Assembly: GCF_905372335.1 (NCBI RefSeq)
Contig: NZ_CAJPOU010000014.1
Span: 1 to 40,298 of the forward strand
DNA length: 40,298 nt
Direction of reading: 5' to 3'
DNA from: Streptococcus sp. A12
GTDB lineage: Bacteria > Bacillota > Bacilli > Lactobacillales > Streptococcaceae
Below the pieces are notes generated by a model. That model made no database searches. It saw only the letters and a program-made list of their open reading frames with translations, and was not told the DNA's origin. This document shows positions 24,538 to 32,290 of this stretch, piece after piece. The translations under genes were made by a program, and so were the position numbers. Numbering within the stretch: the stretch's first letter is position 1; every line of letters starts with the position of its first letter.

Positions 24538-24579
24538 ATGAAAACATTCCTTTCTATTTCCATTGTTATTCATTTTACA

Positions 24580-24611
24580 ATTCTAAAGAAAAAGCGTCAA
24601 AAAAAAGTCAA
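24580..24611 (-). promoter_or_regulatory. hutI promoter with 11-bp-spaced TTGAC direct repeats
   Basis: Minus strand: TTGAC (24611-24607) and TTGAC (24600-24596), start to start 11 bp, then 10 nt, then TAGAAT (24585-24580), a 5-of-6 -10. The repeat position overlaps where a -35 would be, but no standard 17-nt-spaced -35 exists. The arrangement is a mirror copy of the hutU side. See the finding on SARP-type regulation. Confidence 0.65.
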
Positions 24612-24660
24612 AAAGTTTCTCCCTCATTTTTTTTTGCTTTATTAAAAATTAAATTTATTT

Positions 24661-24692
24661 TTGACTCTTTATTGACGTTTCTTGGATACAAT
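24661..24692 (+). promoter_or_regulatory. hutU operon promoter with 11-bp-spaced TTGAC direct repeats
   Basis: TTGAC (24661-24665) and TTGAC (24672-24676), 11 bp apart, then 10 nt, then TACAAT (24687-24692). Using the TTGAC boxes as -35 would give spacers of 20 or 9 nt, neither normal, so an activator that binds the repeats fits better. Geometry is identical to the hutI side on the other strand. Confidence 0.65.
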
Positions 24693-24737
24693 AAAGAAAA
24701 TATAAATTCATAGTCTACACATAAGGAGGTTCCTACT

Positions 24738-26768
24738 ATGTCATTTATAGACGATAAAGAAATTGCAGCTGCTATGTCTGTCAAACTTGACTTTGATGTC
24801 CTTCCTGAAAAGGCAACTTTTCAAGAAGGTATCCGTCGTGCACCTGATAGAGGCTTCCGCTTAACGCAAGCTCAGACTGAGATTGCTCTTAAGAACGCTC
24901 TGCGTTACATCCCTAAAAAATTCCACCAAGAATTGATCCCAGAATTTCTGGAAGAACTAAAAACTCGCGGTCGGATCTATGGCTATCGCTTCCGTCCAAA
25001 AGATCGGATCTATGGAAAACCAATTGATGAGTACAAAGGAAAATGCACTGCTGCTAAGGCTATGCAGGTCATGATTGACAACAACTTGAGCTTTGAAATT
25101 GCCCTTTATCCATATGAATTGGTCACTTACGGAGAAACAGGTTCTGTCTGTGCTAACTGGATGCAATACAACTTGATCAAGAAATACTTGGAAGTCATGA
25201 CAGAAGACCAAACCTTGGTGGTTGAATCTGGTCACCCTCTCGGCCTCTTCAAGTCTAAACCTGAAGCTCCTCGCGTCATCATTACCAACGGTCTCTTGAT
25301 CGGTGAGTATGACAATATGCGCGACTGGGAAATCGCTGAAGAGATGGGCATTACCAACTACGGTCAAATGACGGCTGGTGGCTGGATGTATATCGGTCCT
25401 CAAGGAATCGTTCACGGTACCTTCAACACCCTTCTTAATGCCGGACGTCTCAAACTCGGTGTGCCTGATGATGGCGATTTAACTGGTAAACTCTTCATTT
25501 CATCTGGTCTCGGTGGAATGAGTGGAGCTCAAGGGAAAGCAGCTGAAATTGCAAAAGCTGTTGCCATCGTTGCAGAAGTGGACCGCTCTCGGATTGAAAC
25601 CCGTCACTCTCAAGGTTGGATTAGCCAAGTGACAGACAGTGCCGAAGAAGCTGTGAAATTAGCTCAAGCAGCACTGGAAGCTGGTGAATCAACTTCTATT
25701 GCCTACCATGGAAATATCGTAGACTTGCTCGAATATGTCAATAAACACAATGTCCACGTTCATCTCTTGTCTGACCAAACCTCTTGCCACAACGTTTATG
25801 ATGGTGGCTATTGCCCAGTTGGGATCAGCTTTGAAGAACGGACACGTTTGTTGGCAGAAGACAAAGAAACCTTCCATCGCTTGGTCGATGAAACCTTGGC
25901 TCGTCACTTCGCAGTGATTAAAGATTTGACTGCTAAGGGCACCTACTTCTTCGACTACGGTAATGCCTTTATGAAATCTGTTTACGACTCTGGCATCAAG
26001 GAAATTTCTAAAAATGGTTTGGATGACAAGGACGGCTTCATTTGGCCATCTTATGTTGAAGATATCATGGGACCTATGCTCTTTGACTATGGTTATGGTC
26101 CATTCCGTTGGGTCTGCCTCAGCGGTAAACATGAAGACTTGATCGCAACTGACCATGCAGCTATGGAAGCGATTGATCCAACTCGTCGCTACCAAGACCG
26201 CGACAATTATAACTGGATCCGCGATGCTGAAAAGAACCAATTAGTCGTTGGTACGCAAGCTCGTATCCTCTATCAAGATTGTATGGGACGTGTCAATATC
26301 GCTTTGAAATTCAATGAACTCATTCGCCAAGGCAAGATTGGACCGGTAATGATTGGACGTGACCACCATGACGTATCTGGTACAGATGCTCCATTCCGTG
26401 AAACCTCCAATATCAAAGATGGTTCAAACGTTACTTGCGATATGGCGGTTCAATGTTACGCCGGTAACGCCGCTCGCGGTATGAGTCTCGTGGCTCTCCA
26501 CAATGGTGGTGGTACTGGTATCGGTAAGGCCATCAACGGAGGATTTGGTCTCGTTCTAGACGGTAGCCACCGGATCGACGAAATCATCAAATCTGCGATT
26601 GCCTGGGATACCATGGGTGGGGTTGCTCGTCGGAACTGGGCAAGAAATAACCATGCGATTGAAACAGCTATCGAATACAACCGTCTCCATGCAGGAACAG
26701 ACCACATCACCATTCCTTATCTGGCAGATGAAGATTTGGTCAAAGATGCGGTTCAAAAATTGTTTTAA
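24738..26768 (+). CDS. hutU: Urocanate hydratase
   Basis: 676-aa NAD-dependent urocanase that converts urocanate to imidazolonepropionate (step two). The length matches the long urocanase type rather than the roughly 555-aa proteobacterial form. Visible: YGETGSVCANW (131-141), TAGGWMYIGPQGIVHGT (212-228), the nucleotide-binding GLGGMSGAQGKA (257-268), DQTSCHN, and DCMGRVNIALKFN. AAGGAGG lies 8 nt before the ATG. First gene of the eight-gene plus-strand hut unit, under the repeat-containing promoter at 24661-24692. Confidence 0.96.
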   Translation: MSFIDDKEIAAAMSVKLDFDVLPEKATFQEGIRRAPDRGFRLTQAQTEIALKNALRYIPKKFHQELIPEFLEELKTRGRIYGYRFRPKDRIYGKPIDEYKGKCTAAKAMQVMIDNNLSFEIALYPYELVTYGETGSVCANWMQYNLIKKYLEVMTEDQTLVVESGHPLGLFKSKPEAPRVIITNGLLIGEYDNMRDWEIAEEMGITNYGQMTAGGWMYIGPQGIVHGTFNTLLNAGRLKLGVPDDGDLTGKLFISSGLGGMSGAQGKAAEIAKAVAIVAEVDRSRIETRHSQGWISQVTDSAEEAVKLAQAALEAGESTSIAYHGNIVDLLEYVNKHNVHVHLLSDQTSCHNVYDGGYCPVGISFEERTRLLAEDKETFHRLVDETLARHFAVIKDLTAKGTYFFDYGNAFMKSVYDSGIKEISKNGLDDKDGFIWPSYVEDIMGPMLFDYGYGPFRWVCLSGKHEDLIATDHAAMEAIDPTRRYQDRDNYNWIRDAEKNQLVVGTQARILYQDCMGRVNIALKFNELIRQGKIGPVMIGRDHHDVSGTDAPFRETSNIKDGSNVTCDMAVQCYAGNAARGMSLVALHNGGGTGIGKAINGGFGLVLDGSHRIDEIIKSAIAWDTMGGVARRNWARNNHAIETAIEYNRLHAGTDHITIPYLADEDLVKDAVQKLF

Positions 26769-26792
26769 CATCAAAAAATAAAAACTGAGAAA

Positions 26793-26822
26793 GGGGAGGA
26801 AATACAAAGACTCCTCCTCCCC
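26793..26822 (+). promoter_or_regulatory. GC-rich intercistronic hairpin between hutU and ftcD
   Basis: GGGGAGGA (26793-26800) pairs with TCCTCCCC (26815-26822). No T run follows, so it is more likely an mRNA stability or processing element than a terminator. Confidence 0.5.
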
Positions 26823-26850
26823 ACCTTCTCCTATAAAAAGAGGTAATCAT

Positions 26851-27750
26851 ATGGCAAAAATTGTTGAGTGTATTCCAAACTTTTCTGAAGGACGCAATCA
26901 AGCTGTGATCGACGGATTAGCAGCAACAGCAAAAAGTATTCCAGGTGTTACACTGCTGGACTACTCGTCTGACGCCAGTCACAACCGTAGCGTCTTTACA
27001 CTCGTTGGGGATGAAGAAAGCATTCAAGAAGTTGCTTTCCAATTGGTAAAATACGCATCTGAAAACATCGATATGACCAAGCACGAAGGCGAACACCCTC
27101 GTATGGGAGCAACAGACGTTTGTCCTTTCGTTCCAGTCAAAGATATCACAACAGATGAATGTGTCGAAATCGCCAATAAAGTAGCCGAACGCATCAATCG
27201 TGAATTGGGTATTCCAATCTTCCTTTATGAAGATGCTGCAACTCGCCCAGAACGGAAAAACTTGGCGAAGGTCCGCAAAGGACAATTTGAAGGAATGCCA
27301 GAAAAACTGTTGGAAGAAGACTGGAAGCCAGACTACGGTGAACGCAAGATTCATCCAACTGCAGGGGTTACAGCCGTTGGTGTCCGGATGCCACTCGTTG
27401 CTTTCAATATCAACCTTGACACAGATGATCTAGAAATTGCCAACAACATTTCTAAAGTCATTCGTGGATCTAGCGGAGGATACAAATACTGTAAAGCAAT
27501 CGGTGTCATGCTAGAAGATCGCAACATCGCTCAAGTCTCAATCAACATGGTCAACTTGGAAAAATTCCCATTGTATCGTGTCGTTGAAACCGTTCGTTTC
27601 GAAGCACAACGCTACGGAGTTCGCATCACTGGAACAGAACTCATTGGTCTGGCTCCTGCTAAGGCTCTGATTGACTCTGCTGAATACTACTTGCAATTAG
27701 AAGACTTTGACTATAGCAAACAAGTCTTGGAAAATCACTTGTTGGGTTAG
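26851..27750 (+). CDS. ftcD: Glutamate formimidoyltransferase
   Basis: 299 aa, matching only the formiminotransferase half of the bifunctional mammalian FTCD. It moves the formimino group from formiminoglutamate to tetrahydrofolate, releasing glutamate. Both subdomains are present. H82 in HEGEHPRMGATD falls at the number of the catalytic His82 of the pig enzyme, and VECIPNFSEGR and RGSSGGYKYCKAIGV are typical. AGAGG lies before the ATG. The cyclodeaminase half is the next gene, 12 nt downstream, so the two activities are split but co-translated. Confidence 0.94.
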   Translation: MAKIVECIPNFSEGRNQAVIDGLAATAKSIPGVTLLDYSSDASHNRSVFTLVGDEESIQEVAFQLVKYASENIDMTKHEGEHPRMGATDVCPFVPVKDITTDECVEIANKVAERINRELGIPIFLYEDAATRPERKNLAKVRKGQFEGMPEKLLEEDWKPDYGERKIHPTAGVTAVGVRMPLVAFNINLDTDDLEIANNISKVIRGSSGGYKYCKAIGVMLEDRNIAQVSINMVNLEKFPLYRVVETVRFEAQRYGVRITGTELIGLAPAKALIDSAEYYLQLEDFDYSKQVLENHLLG

Positions 27751-27762
27751 AAAGGGAGTTTT

Positions 27763-28392
27763 ATGAAACTAGTTGACTTAAGTATTACAGAGTTTGCCAA
27801 GGTTCTTGGTTCAGATGCCCCAGCTCCAGGTGGCGGTTCTGCTGCTGCCCTATCTGCTGCAAACGGGATTTCCCTTACAAAAATGGTCTGTGAACTGACC
27901 ATTGGTAAGAAAAAATACGCTGAATTTGAAGACCACATCAAAGGGGTTCACGAAAAAAGTGCCCAACTCCAAGACCAATTACTAGAAGCCATCGACAAAG
28001 ATACAGAAGCTTTCAACGTTGTATCAGCAGTCTTTGATCTTCCAAAGGAAACGGAAGAAGAGAAAGCCGCTCGTCGTGAAGCCATGCAAAAAGCTTTGAA
28101 ACATGCGACAGTATCTCCTTTCTCTATGATGGAGCTCATCGTTGAAGCGCTTGAAACAACAAAAGAAGCTGTTGGTAAGTCCAACACCAATGCGGCGAGT
28201 GACTTAGGAGTGGCTGCTCTCAATCTCAAGGCTGGACTTCAGGGGGCTTGGCTCAATGTCCTGATCAACATTTCAGGAATCAAGGACCAAGACTTCGTCC
28301 AAGAATACCACAGCAAGGGACTCGAACTCCTCCAAACAGGCTCTGAGCTTGCAGATAACATTTACCAAACTATTTTAGAAAGCCTATCATAA
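27763..28392 (+). CDS. fchA: Formimidoyltetrahydrofolate cyclodeaminase
   Basis: 209-aa, mostly helical member of the FTCD C-terminal family. It converts 5-formimino-THF to 5,10-methenyl-THF and ammonia. The N-terminal signature APAPGGGSAAALSAANG (about 20-36) is the conserved glycine-rich stretch, and SDLGVAALNLKAGLQGAWLNV lies in the C-terminal half. AAAGGGAG lies 6 nt before the ATG. It follows ftcD at 12 nt, which fits channelling of the formimino intermediate in a two-protein version of FTCD. Confidence 0.94.
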   Translation: MKLVDLSITEFAKVLGSDAPAPGGGSAAALSAANGISLTKMVCELTIGKKKYAEFEDHIKGVHEKSAQLQDQLLEAIDKDTEAFNVVSAVFDLPKETEEEKAARREAMQKALKHATVSPFSMMELIVEALETTKEAVGKSNTNAASDLGVAALNLKAGLQGAWLNVLINISGIKDQDFVQEYHSKGLELLQTGSELADNIYQTILESLS

Positions 28393-28444
28393 ACCTATCA
28401 ATCAACTTTATAACTTCAATACCTACAAAGAAAGAAGGGATTCT

Positions 28445-30118
28445 ATGGTTTTATCGGATATTGAGATTGCCAATTCTGTCCAAATGAAGCCCATCACAGA
28501 AATTGCTGCTGAACTTGGATTGACTGAAGACGACATTTCGCTCTACGGAAAATACAAGGCAAAAATTGATAGCAATCAACTGGAACAACTAAAGGACAAG
28601 GAAGATGGAAAGCTGATTCTCGTGACAGCCATCTCTCCTACTCCTGCCGGAGAAGGAAAGACAACCACCTCTGTTGGACTAGTAGATGCCCTCTCTGCTA
28701 TCGGTGAGAAAGCGGTCATTGCCCTCCGCGAACCTTCACTTGGCCCTGTCTTTGGGATCAAAGGTGGAGCCGCCGGTGGTGGGTACGCCCAAGTGGTTCC
28801 AATGGAAGATATCAACCTTCATTTTACCGGAGACTTCCATGCCATTGGGATTGCCAACAACCTCCTTGCAGCCTTGATTGACAACCACATCCATCATGGC
28901 AATGAGTTGGGCATCGATTCTCGTCGCATCACCTGGAAACGGGTGGTCGACATGAACGACCGTCAGCTCCGCCATATTGTCGATGGCCTTCAAGGAAAGA
29001 CGAACGGGGTTCCTCGTGAAGATGGCTTTGACATCACAGTGGCCTCTGAAATCATGGCTATTCTCTGTCTCTCAGAAAATATCCTTGACCTCAAAGAACG
29101 CCTCGATCGCATCATTATCGGGTACAACTACCAAGGACAACCAGTGACAGCCAAAGACCTCAAGGCTGGAGGTGCCATGGCAGCTGTTCTCAAAGATGCC
29201 ATCCATCCAAACTTGGTACAAACCTTGGAGCATACTCCGGCTATCATCCACGGCGGACCATTTGCCAATATTGCTCATGGCTGTAACAGTGTGCTAGCTA
29301 CTAAACTAGCCCTCAAATATGCAGACTATGTCGTGACAGAAGCTGGCTTCGGAGCAGACCTCGGTGCTGAAAAATTCATCGATATCAAGTGCCGTATGGC
29401 CGGACTCAAACCTGCTGCCGTTGTCCTCGTCGCAACCATTCGCGCTCTCAAGATGCATGGTGGAGTTGCCAAAGCAGACTTGTCTACTGAAAATGTCCAA
29501 GCCGTGATCGATGGTCTGCCAAACCTGGACAAACACTTGGCCAACATCCAAGAAGTCTACGGTCTACCTGTGGTCGTTGCCATCAACAAATTCCCGCTGG
29601 ATACAGAGGCTGAGCTAGAAGCTGTCTATGAATCTTGTAAAAAACGCAATGTAGATGTTGTTATTTCAGATGTCTGGGCACATGGTGGAGCTGGTGGTCG
29701 TGACCTAGCTGAAAAAGTCATTCAACTAGCTCAAGAAGAAAACCACTTCTCTTATGTCTATGACGAAGAAGACAGCATTGAAACAAAATTGACCAAGATT
29801 GTCACAAAAGTTTATGGTGGTAAAGGCATTAACTTAACACCGGCGGCCAAACGCGAACTCAAAGAATTGGAAGCACTTGGTTTCTCCAACTACCCAATCT
29901 GTATGGCCAAAACGCAATATTCCTTCTCGGATGATGCCAAGAAGATCGGAGCACCGAAAGATTTCACTGTCAAAATCAGCAACCTTAAGGTGGCAGCAGG
30001 AGCTGGCTTTATCGTTGCTCTCACAGGAACGATCATGACCATGCCTGGCCTACCAAAAGTTCCAGCCAGTGAAAAGATTGATATCGATGCCCAAGGCAAT
30101 ATCACTGGTCTCTTTTAA
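28445..30118 (+). CDS. fhs: Formate-tetrahydrofolate ligase
   Basis: 557 aa, full length for the family. It interconverts formate + ATP + THF and 10-formyl-THF + ADP + phosphate. The P-loop is TPAGEGKTTT (66-75). Other family stretches: REPSLGPVFGIKGGAAGGGYAQV (split in family alignments), HFTGDFHAI and EAGFGADLGAEKF. In a hut operon it can run in the ATP-forming direction, turning formyl-THF from histidine into formate plus ATP; that direction is inference. AGAAGGG lies before the ATG. A second, housekeeping fhs may exist elsewhere in the genome but is not visible here. Confidence 0.95.
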   Translation: MVLSDIEIANSVQMKPITEIAAELGLTEDDISLYGKYKAKIDSNQLEQLKDKEDGKLILVTAISPTPAGEGKTTTSVGLVDALSAIGEKAVIALREPSLGPVFGIKGGAAGGGYAQVVPMEDINLHFTGDFHAIGIANNLLAALIDNHIHHGNELGIDSRRITWKRVVDMNDRQLRHIVDGLQGKTNGVPREDGFDITVASEIMAILCLSENILDLKERLDRIIIGYNYQGQPVTAKDLKAGGAMAAVLKDAIHPNLVQTLEHTPAIIHGGPFANIAHGCNSVLATKLALKYADYVVTEAGFGADLGAEKFIDIKCRMAGLKPAAVVLVATIRALKMHGGVAKADLSTENVQAVIDGLPNLDKHLANIQEVYGLPVVVAINKFPLDTEAELEAVYESCKKRNVDVVISDVWAHGGAGGRDLAEKVIQLAQEENHFSYVYDEEDSIETKLTKIVTKVYGGKGINLTPAAKRELKELEALGFSNYPICMAKTQYSFSDDAKKIGAPKDFTVKISNLKVAAGAGFIVALTGTIMTMPGLPKVPASEKIDIDAQGNITGLF

Positions 30119-30133
30119 GAAAGAGGACGTCCT

Positions 30134-30712
30134 ATGGTGACTATCCTTCATCTTACCCCCGCAGATTATCAAATTTCTACTTGGTCTGGTGGCCAAACTA
30201 CCCAACTCTTCCTCTCCCCAAAAGAGGGAAGTTATCCTGATCGGAACTTTGACTTTCGCCTCTCCACCGCAACGGTAGAGATTGAAACAAGTGACTTTAC
30301 AGATCTCACTGGCTACCACCGAATCTTGATGCCTCTGACTTCATCGATTACACTCACCCATCAAAAGAAAGAAGTGGTTTTGAAGCCATTTCAAAGCTAC
30401 TTCTTTGACGGGGGAGACCCTGTATCTAGCCAAGGGACCTGTCAAGATTTTAATCTCATCTATAAACCTTCCTATCAGGGGCATATGAGTGCTATATCCC
30501 CAAAAGAAAGTGTCACGAGTCAGAGTCGCTATCAATGGATCTATGCTCTCTGTCCACTAACACTTGAATGGAAAAAGGGACAATCCTACTCCCTCCAAAC
30601 TCACGAGCTCCTGTTTATCGAACAAGCATCTCCTCTTCAAGAGATGACAATCACGTTTTCACCCCATCAGTCTGGGGAGCAACCGATTGCTATCTGGACT
30701 GCGCTAAAATAA
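30134..30712 (+). CDS. hutD: HutD-family protein
   Basis: 192-aa cupin-like HutD protein. The family diagnostic start WSGGQTTQLFLSPKEGSYPDRNFDFRLS (read in two halves around residue 27) and SSITLTH / FQSYFFDGGDPVSS are evident. In Pseudomonas HutD is thought to keep hut expression within bounds, possibly by binding formiminoglutamate; its mechanism here is unknown. AAAGAGG lies about 7 nt before the ATG and it is 15 nt after fhs. It ends 20 nt before the permease gene, all in one transcript. Confidence 0.88.
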   Translation: MVTILHLTPADYQISTWSGGQTTQLFLSPKEGSYPDRNFDFRLSTATVEIETSDFTDLTGYHRILMPLTSSITLTHQKKEVVLKPFQSYFFDGGDPVSSQGTCQDFNLIYKPSYQGHMSAISPKESVTSQSRYQWIYALCPLTLEWKKGQSYSLQTHELLFIEQASPLQEMTITFSPHQSGEQPIAIWTALK

Positions 30713-30732
30713 TGTTTAAAAGGAGAGACATT

Positions 30733-32076
30733 ATGAACGGAGCACATAAACAGTCGATTGAGGAACAAGAAAAAGCGAAATTCAGCTTTAGCGGTGCCAC
30801 TCTATACGGTATCAATGCCGTAATCGGATCTGGTATCTTCCTCTTACCTCAAAAAATTTATGCCGGATTAGGACCAGCTTCTCTAGCTGTCATGTTCGGG
30901 GTAGCTGTTCTCGTCATGCTACTATCAGCCTGTCTGGCTGAAACGGCTGGCTACTTCGACAAAAACGGTGGAGCCATGCAATACTCAAAAGCAGCTTTCG
31001 GAGACTTCGTCGGCTTTAACGTTGGGATTCTAGGATGGGCCGTTACCGTTATTGCTTGGGCTGCCATGTTGGCCGGTTTTGCTAAAATCTTCATCATTAC
31101 TTTCCCAGCATTCGAAGGCTATAACCTACCGATTAGTATCGTGATGTTGGTTCTCTTGAGTATTATGAACATTGCCGGTCTGAAAACATCTAAGATGTTC
31201 ACTCTGACAGCTACTGTTGCAAAATTAATTCCGATTGTCCTCTTCTCTCTCTTCGCTATCTTCTTCATTTCAGGTGGCGTGAGCAAGGGCAACTTCACAC
31301 CTTTCCTTCAATTGGAAAGTGGATCAAATCTCTTTAGTGCTATTTCGAGTACCGCCGTTTACATCTTCTACGGATTTATCGGATTCGAAACCATGTCCAT
31401 CGTTGCAGGGGAAATGCGTAACCCTGAAAAGAACGTTCCCCGCGCTATCTTGGGATCCATCAGTATCGTATCTGTCCTCTACATGTTGATCATCGCAGGA
31501 ACAATCGCTATGCTGGGTGGACGTATCATGGAAACCGGTGCACCTGTTCAAGACGCATTTGTTGAAATGATTGGCCCTATCGGAGCTCCACTCGTTTCTT
31601 ACGGTGCCCTCATTTCAATCGCCGGTCTAAACATTGGTGAATCCATCATGGTTCCTCGTTTCGGTGCGGCCCTAGCAGACGAAAAACTCTTGCCAGCCGG
31701 TCTTGGAAAAACAAACTCTAAGAATGCTCCAGTCGTAGCCATTATCATTTCCGGTGCCTTTGCATTCTTACTCTTGTTATCTGGATCTTTCGAATCATTA
31801 GCAACCTTCAGTGTTGTCTTCCGTTTCTTCCAATACATTCCAACTGCTTTGGCAGCCATCAAACTCAGAAAAATGTACCCAGACAAAAAGGTTACCTTCC
31901 GAGTGCCATTTGGTCCTGTTATTCCAGTTCTAGCTGTTGTGATCAGTATCTTGATGATTGCAGGGGACAACATGATGAACTTTGTTTGGGGGGCTATCGG
32001 TCTAGTAATTGCTAGTGGACTTTACTATGTCTTTCACGGTAACAAACTACCTAAAAAACAAAGTAATCCTCACTAA
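30733..32076 (+). CDS. APC-superfamily amino acid permease, probably for histidine
   Basis: 447 aa with about 12 membrane segments. The first helix has the APC substrate-binding signature GINAVIGSGIFLLP (about 26-39), and helix 6 has YIFYGFIGFETMSIVAGEMRNP. The chosen ATG (MNGAHKQ) has AAAAGGAGAG 5 nt upstream; in-frame codons back to 30568 lie inside hutD and are not used. Position between hutD and hutH argues that it imports histidine (or urocanate), but specificity is inferred from context. The C terminus is basic and cytoplasmic. Confidence 0.88.
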   Translation: MNGAHKQSIEEQEKAKFSFSGATLYGINAVIGSGIFLLPQKIYAGLGPASLAVMFGVAVLVMLLSACLAETAGYFDKNGGAMQYSKAAFGDFVGFNVGILGWAVTVIAWAAMLAGFAKIFIITFPAFEGYNLPISIVMLVLLSIMNIAGLKTSKMFTLTATVAKLIPIVLFSLFAIFFISGGVSKGNFTPFLQLESGSNLFSAISSTAVYIFYGFIGFETMSIVAGEMRNPEKNVPRAILGSISIVSVLYMLIIAGTIAMLGGRIMETGAPVQDAFVEMIGPIGAPLVSYGALISIAGLNIGESIMVPRFGAALADEKLLPAGLGKTNSKNAPVVAIIISGAFAFLLLLSGSFESLATFSVVFRFFQYIPTALAAIKLRKMYPDKKVTFRVPFGPVIPVLAVVISILMIAGDNMMNFVWGAIGLVIASGLYYVFHGNKLPKKQSNPH

Positions 32077-32091
32077 TTTTATTTACACACT

Positions 32092-32142
32092 AGATGGGAA
32101 CTTTAGCGGGAGTAAAGCATTCCTTTGCTCCCTAGCCCATCT
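32092..32142 (+). promoter_or_regulatory. Nested hairpins in the permease-hutH intergenic region
   Basis: Outer stem AGATGGG (32092-32098)/CCCATCT (32136-32142). Inner stem GGGAGTAAAG (32108-32117)/CTTTGCTCCC (32123-32132), ten pairs including one G-T. A competing hairpin CTTTA (32101-32105)/TAAAG (32113-32117) would break the inner stem. No T run follows. A weak -10 (TACAAT 32211-32216) follows before hutH, without a good -35, so hutH could have a minor promoter of its own. No T-box sequence is present. Confidence 0.45.
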
Positions 32143-32290
32143 AAGATTCCACGAATATCAAACCTGAGCTCTTTTCTCTAAAACTTCTTTTAATTATCCT
32201 AAGAGCAATATACAATGGGCTCATGTTTGCTATTCAAACCGAAGTAAACACATCTACTTCTACAGAACAATTCATAATCGGAGGTTTTAT

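Noticed and set aside
24596..24676. TTGAC boxes as ordinary -35 elements only
   Set aside because: The distances to the -10 hexamers (20 and 9 nt for hutU; the same on the hutI side within a base) are not those of sigma-70 promoters, and the exact 11-bp pairing on both strands would be unexplained.
25689..26240. Open frame of 183 codons on the minus strand inside hutU
   Set aside because: Antisense shadow of the conserved urocanase frame without a start signal; the same holds for the long reverse frames within hutH, scrB and corA.
32092..32142. T-box or other known riboswitch before hutH
   Set aside because: No T-box conserved core, no specifier loop and no terminator with T run. The stems are real but match no class that I can name.
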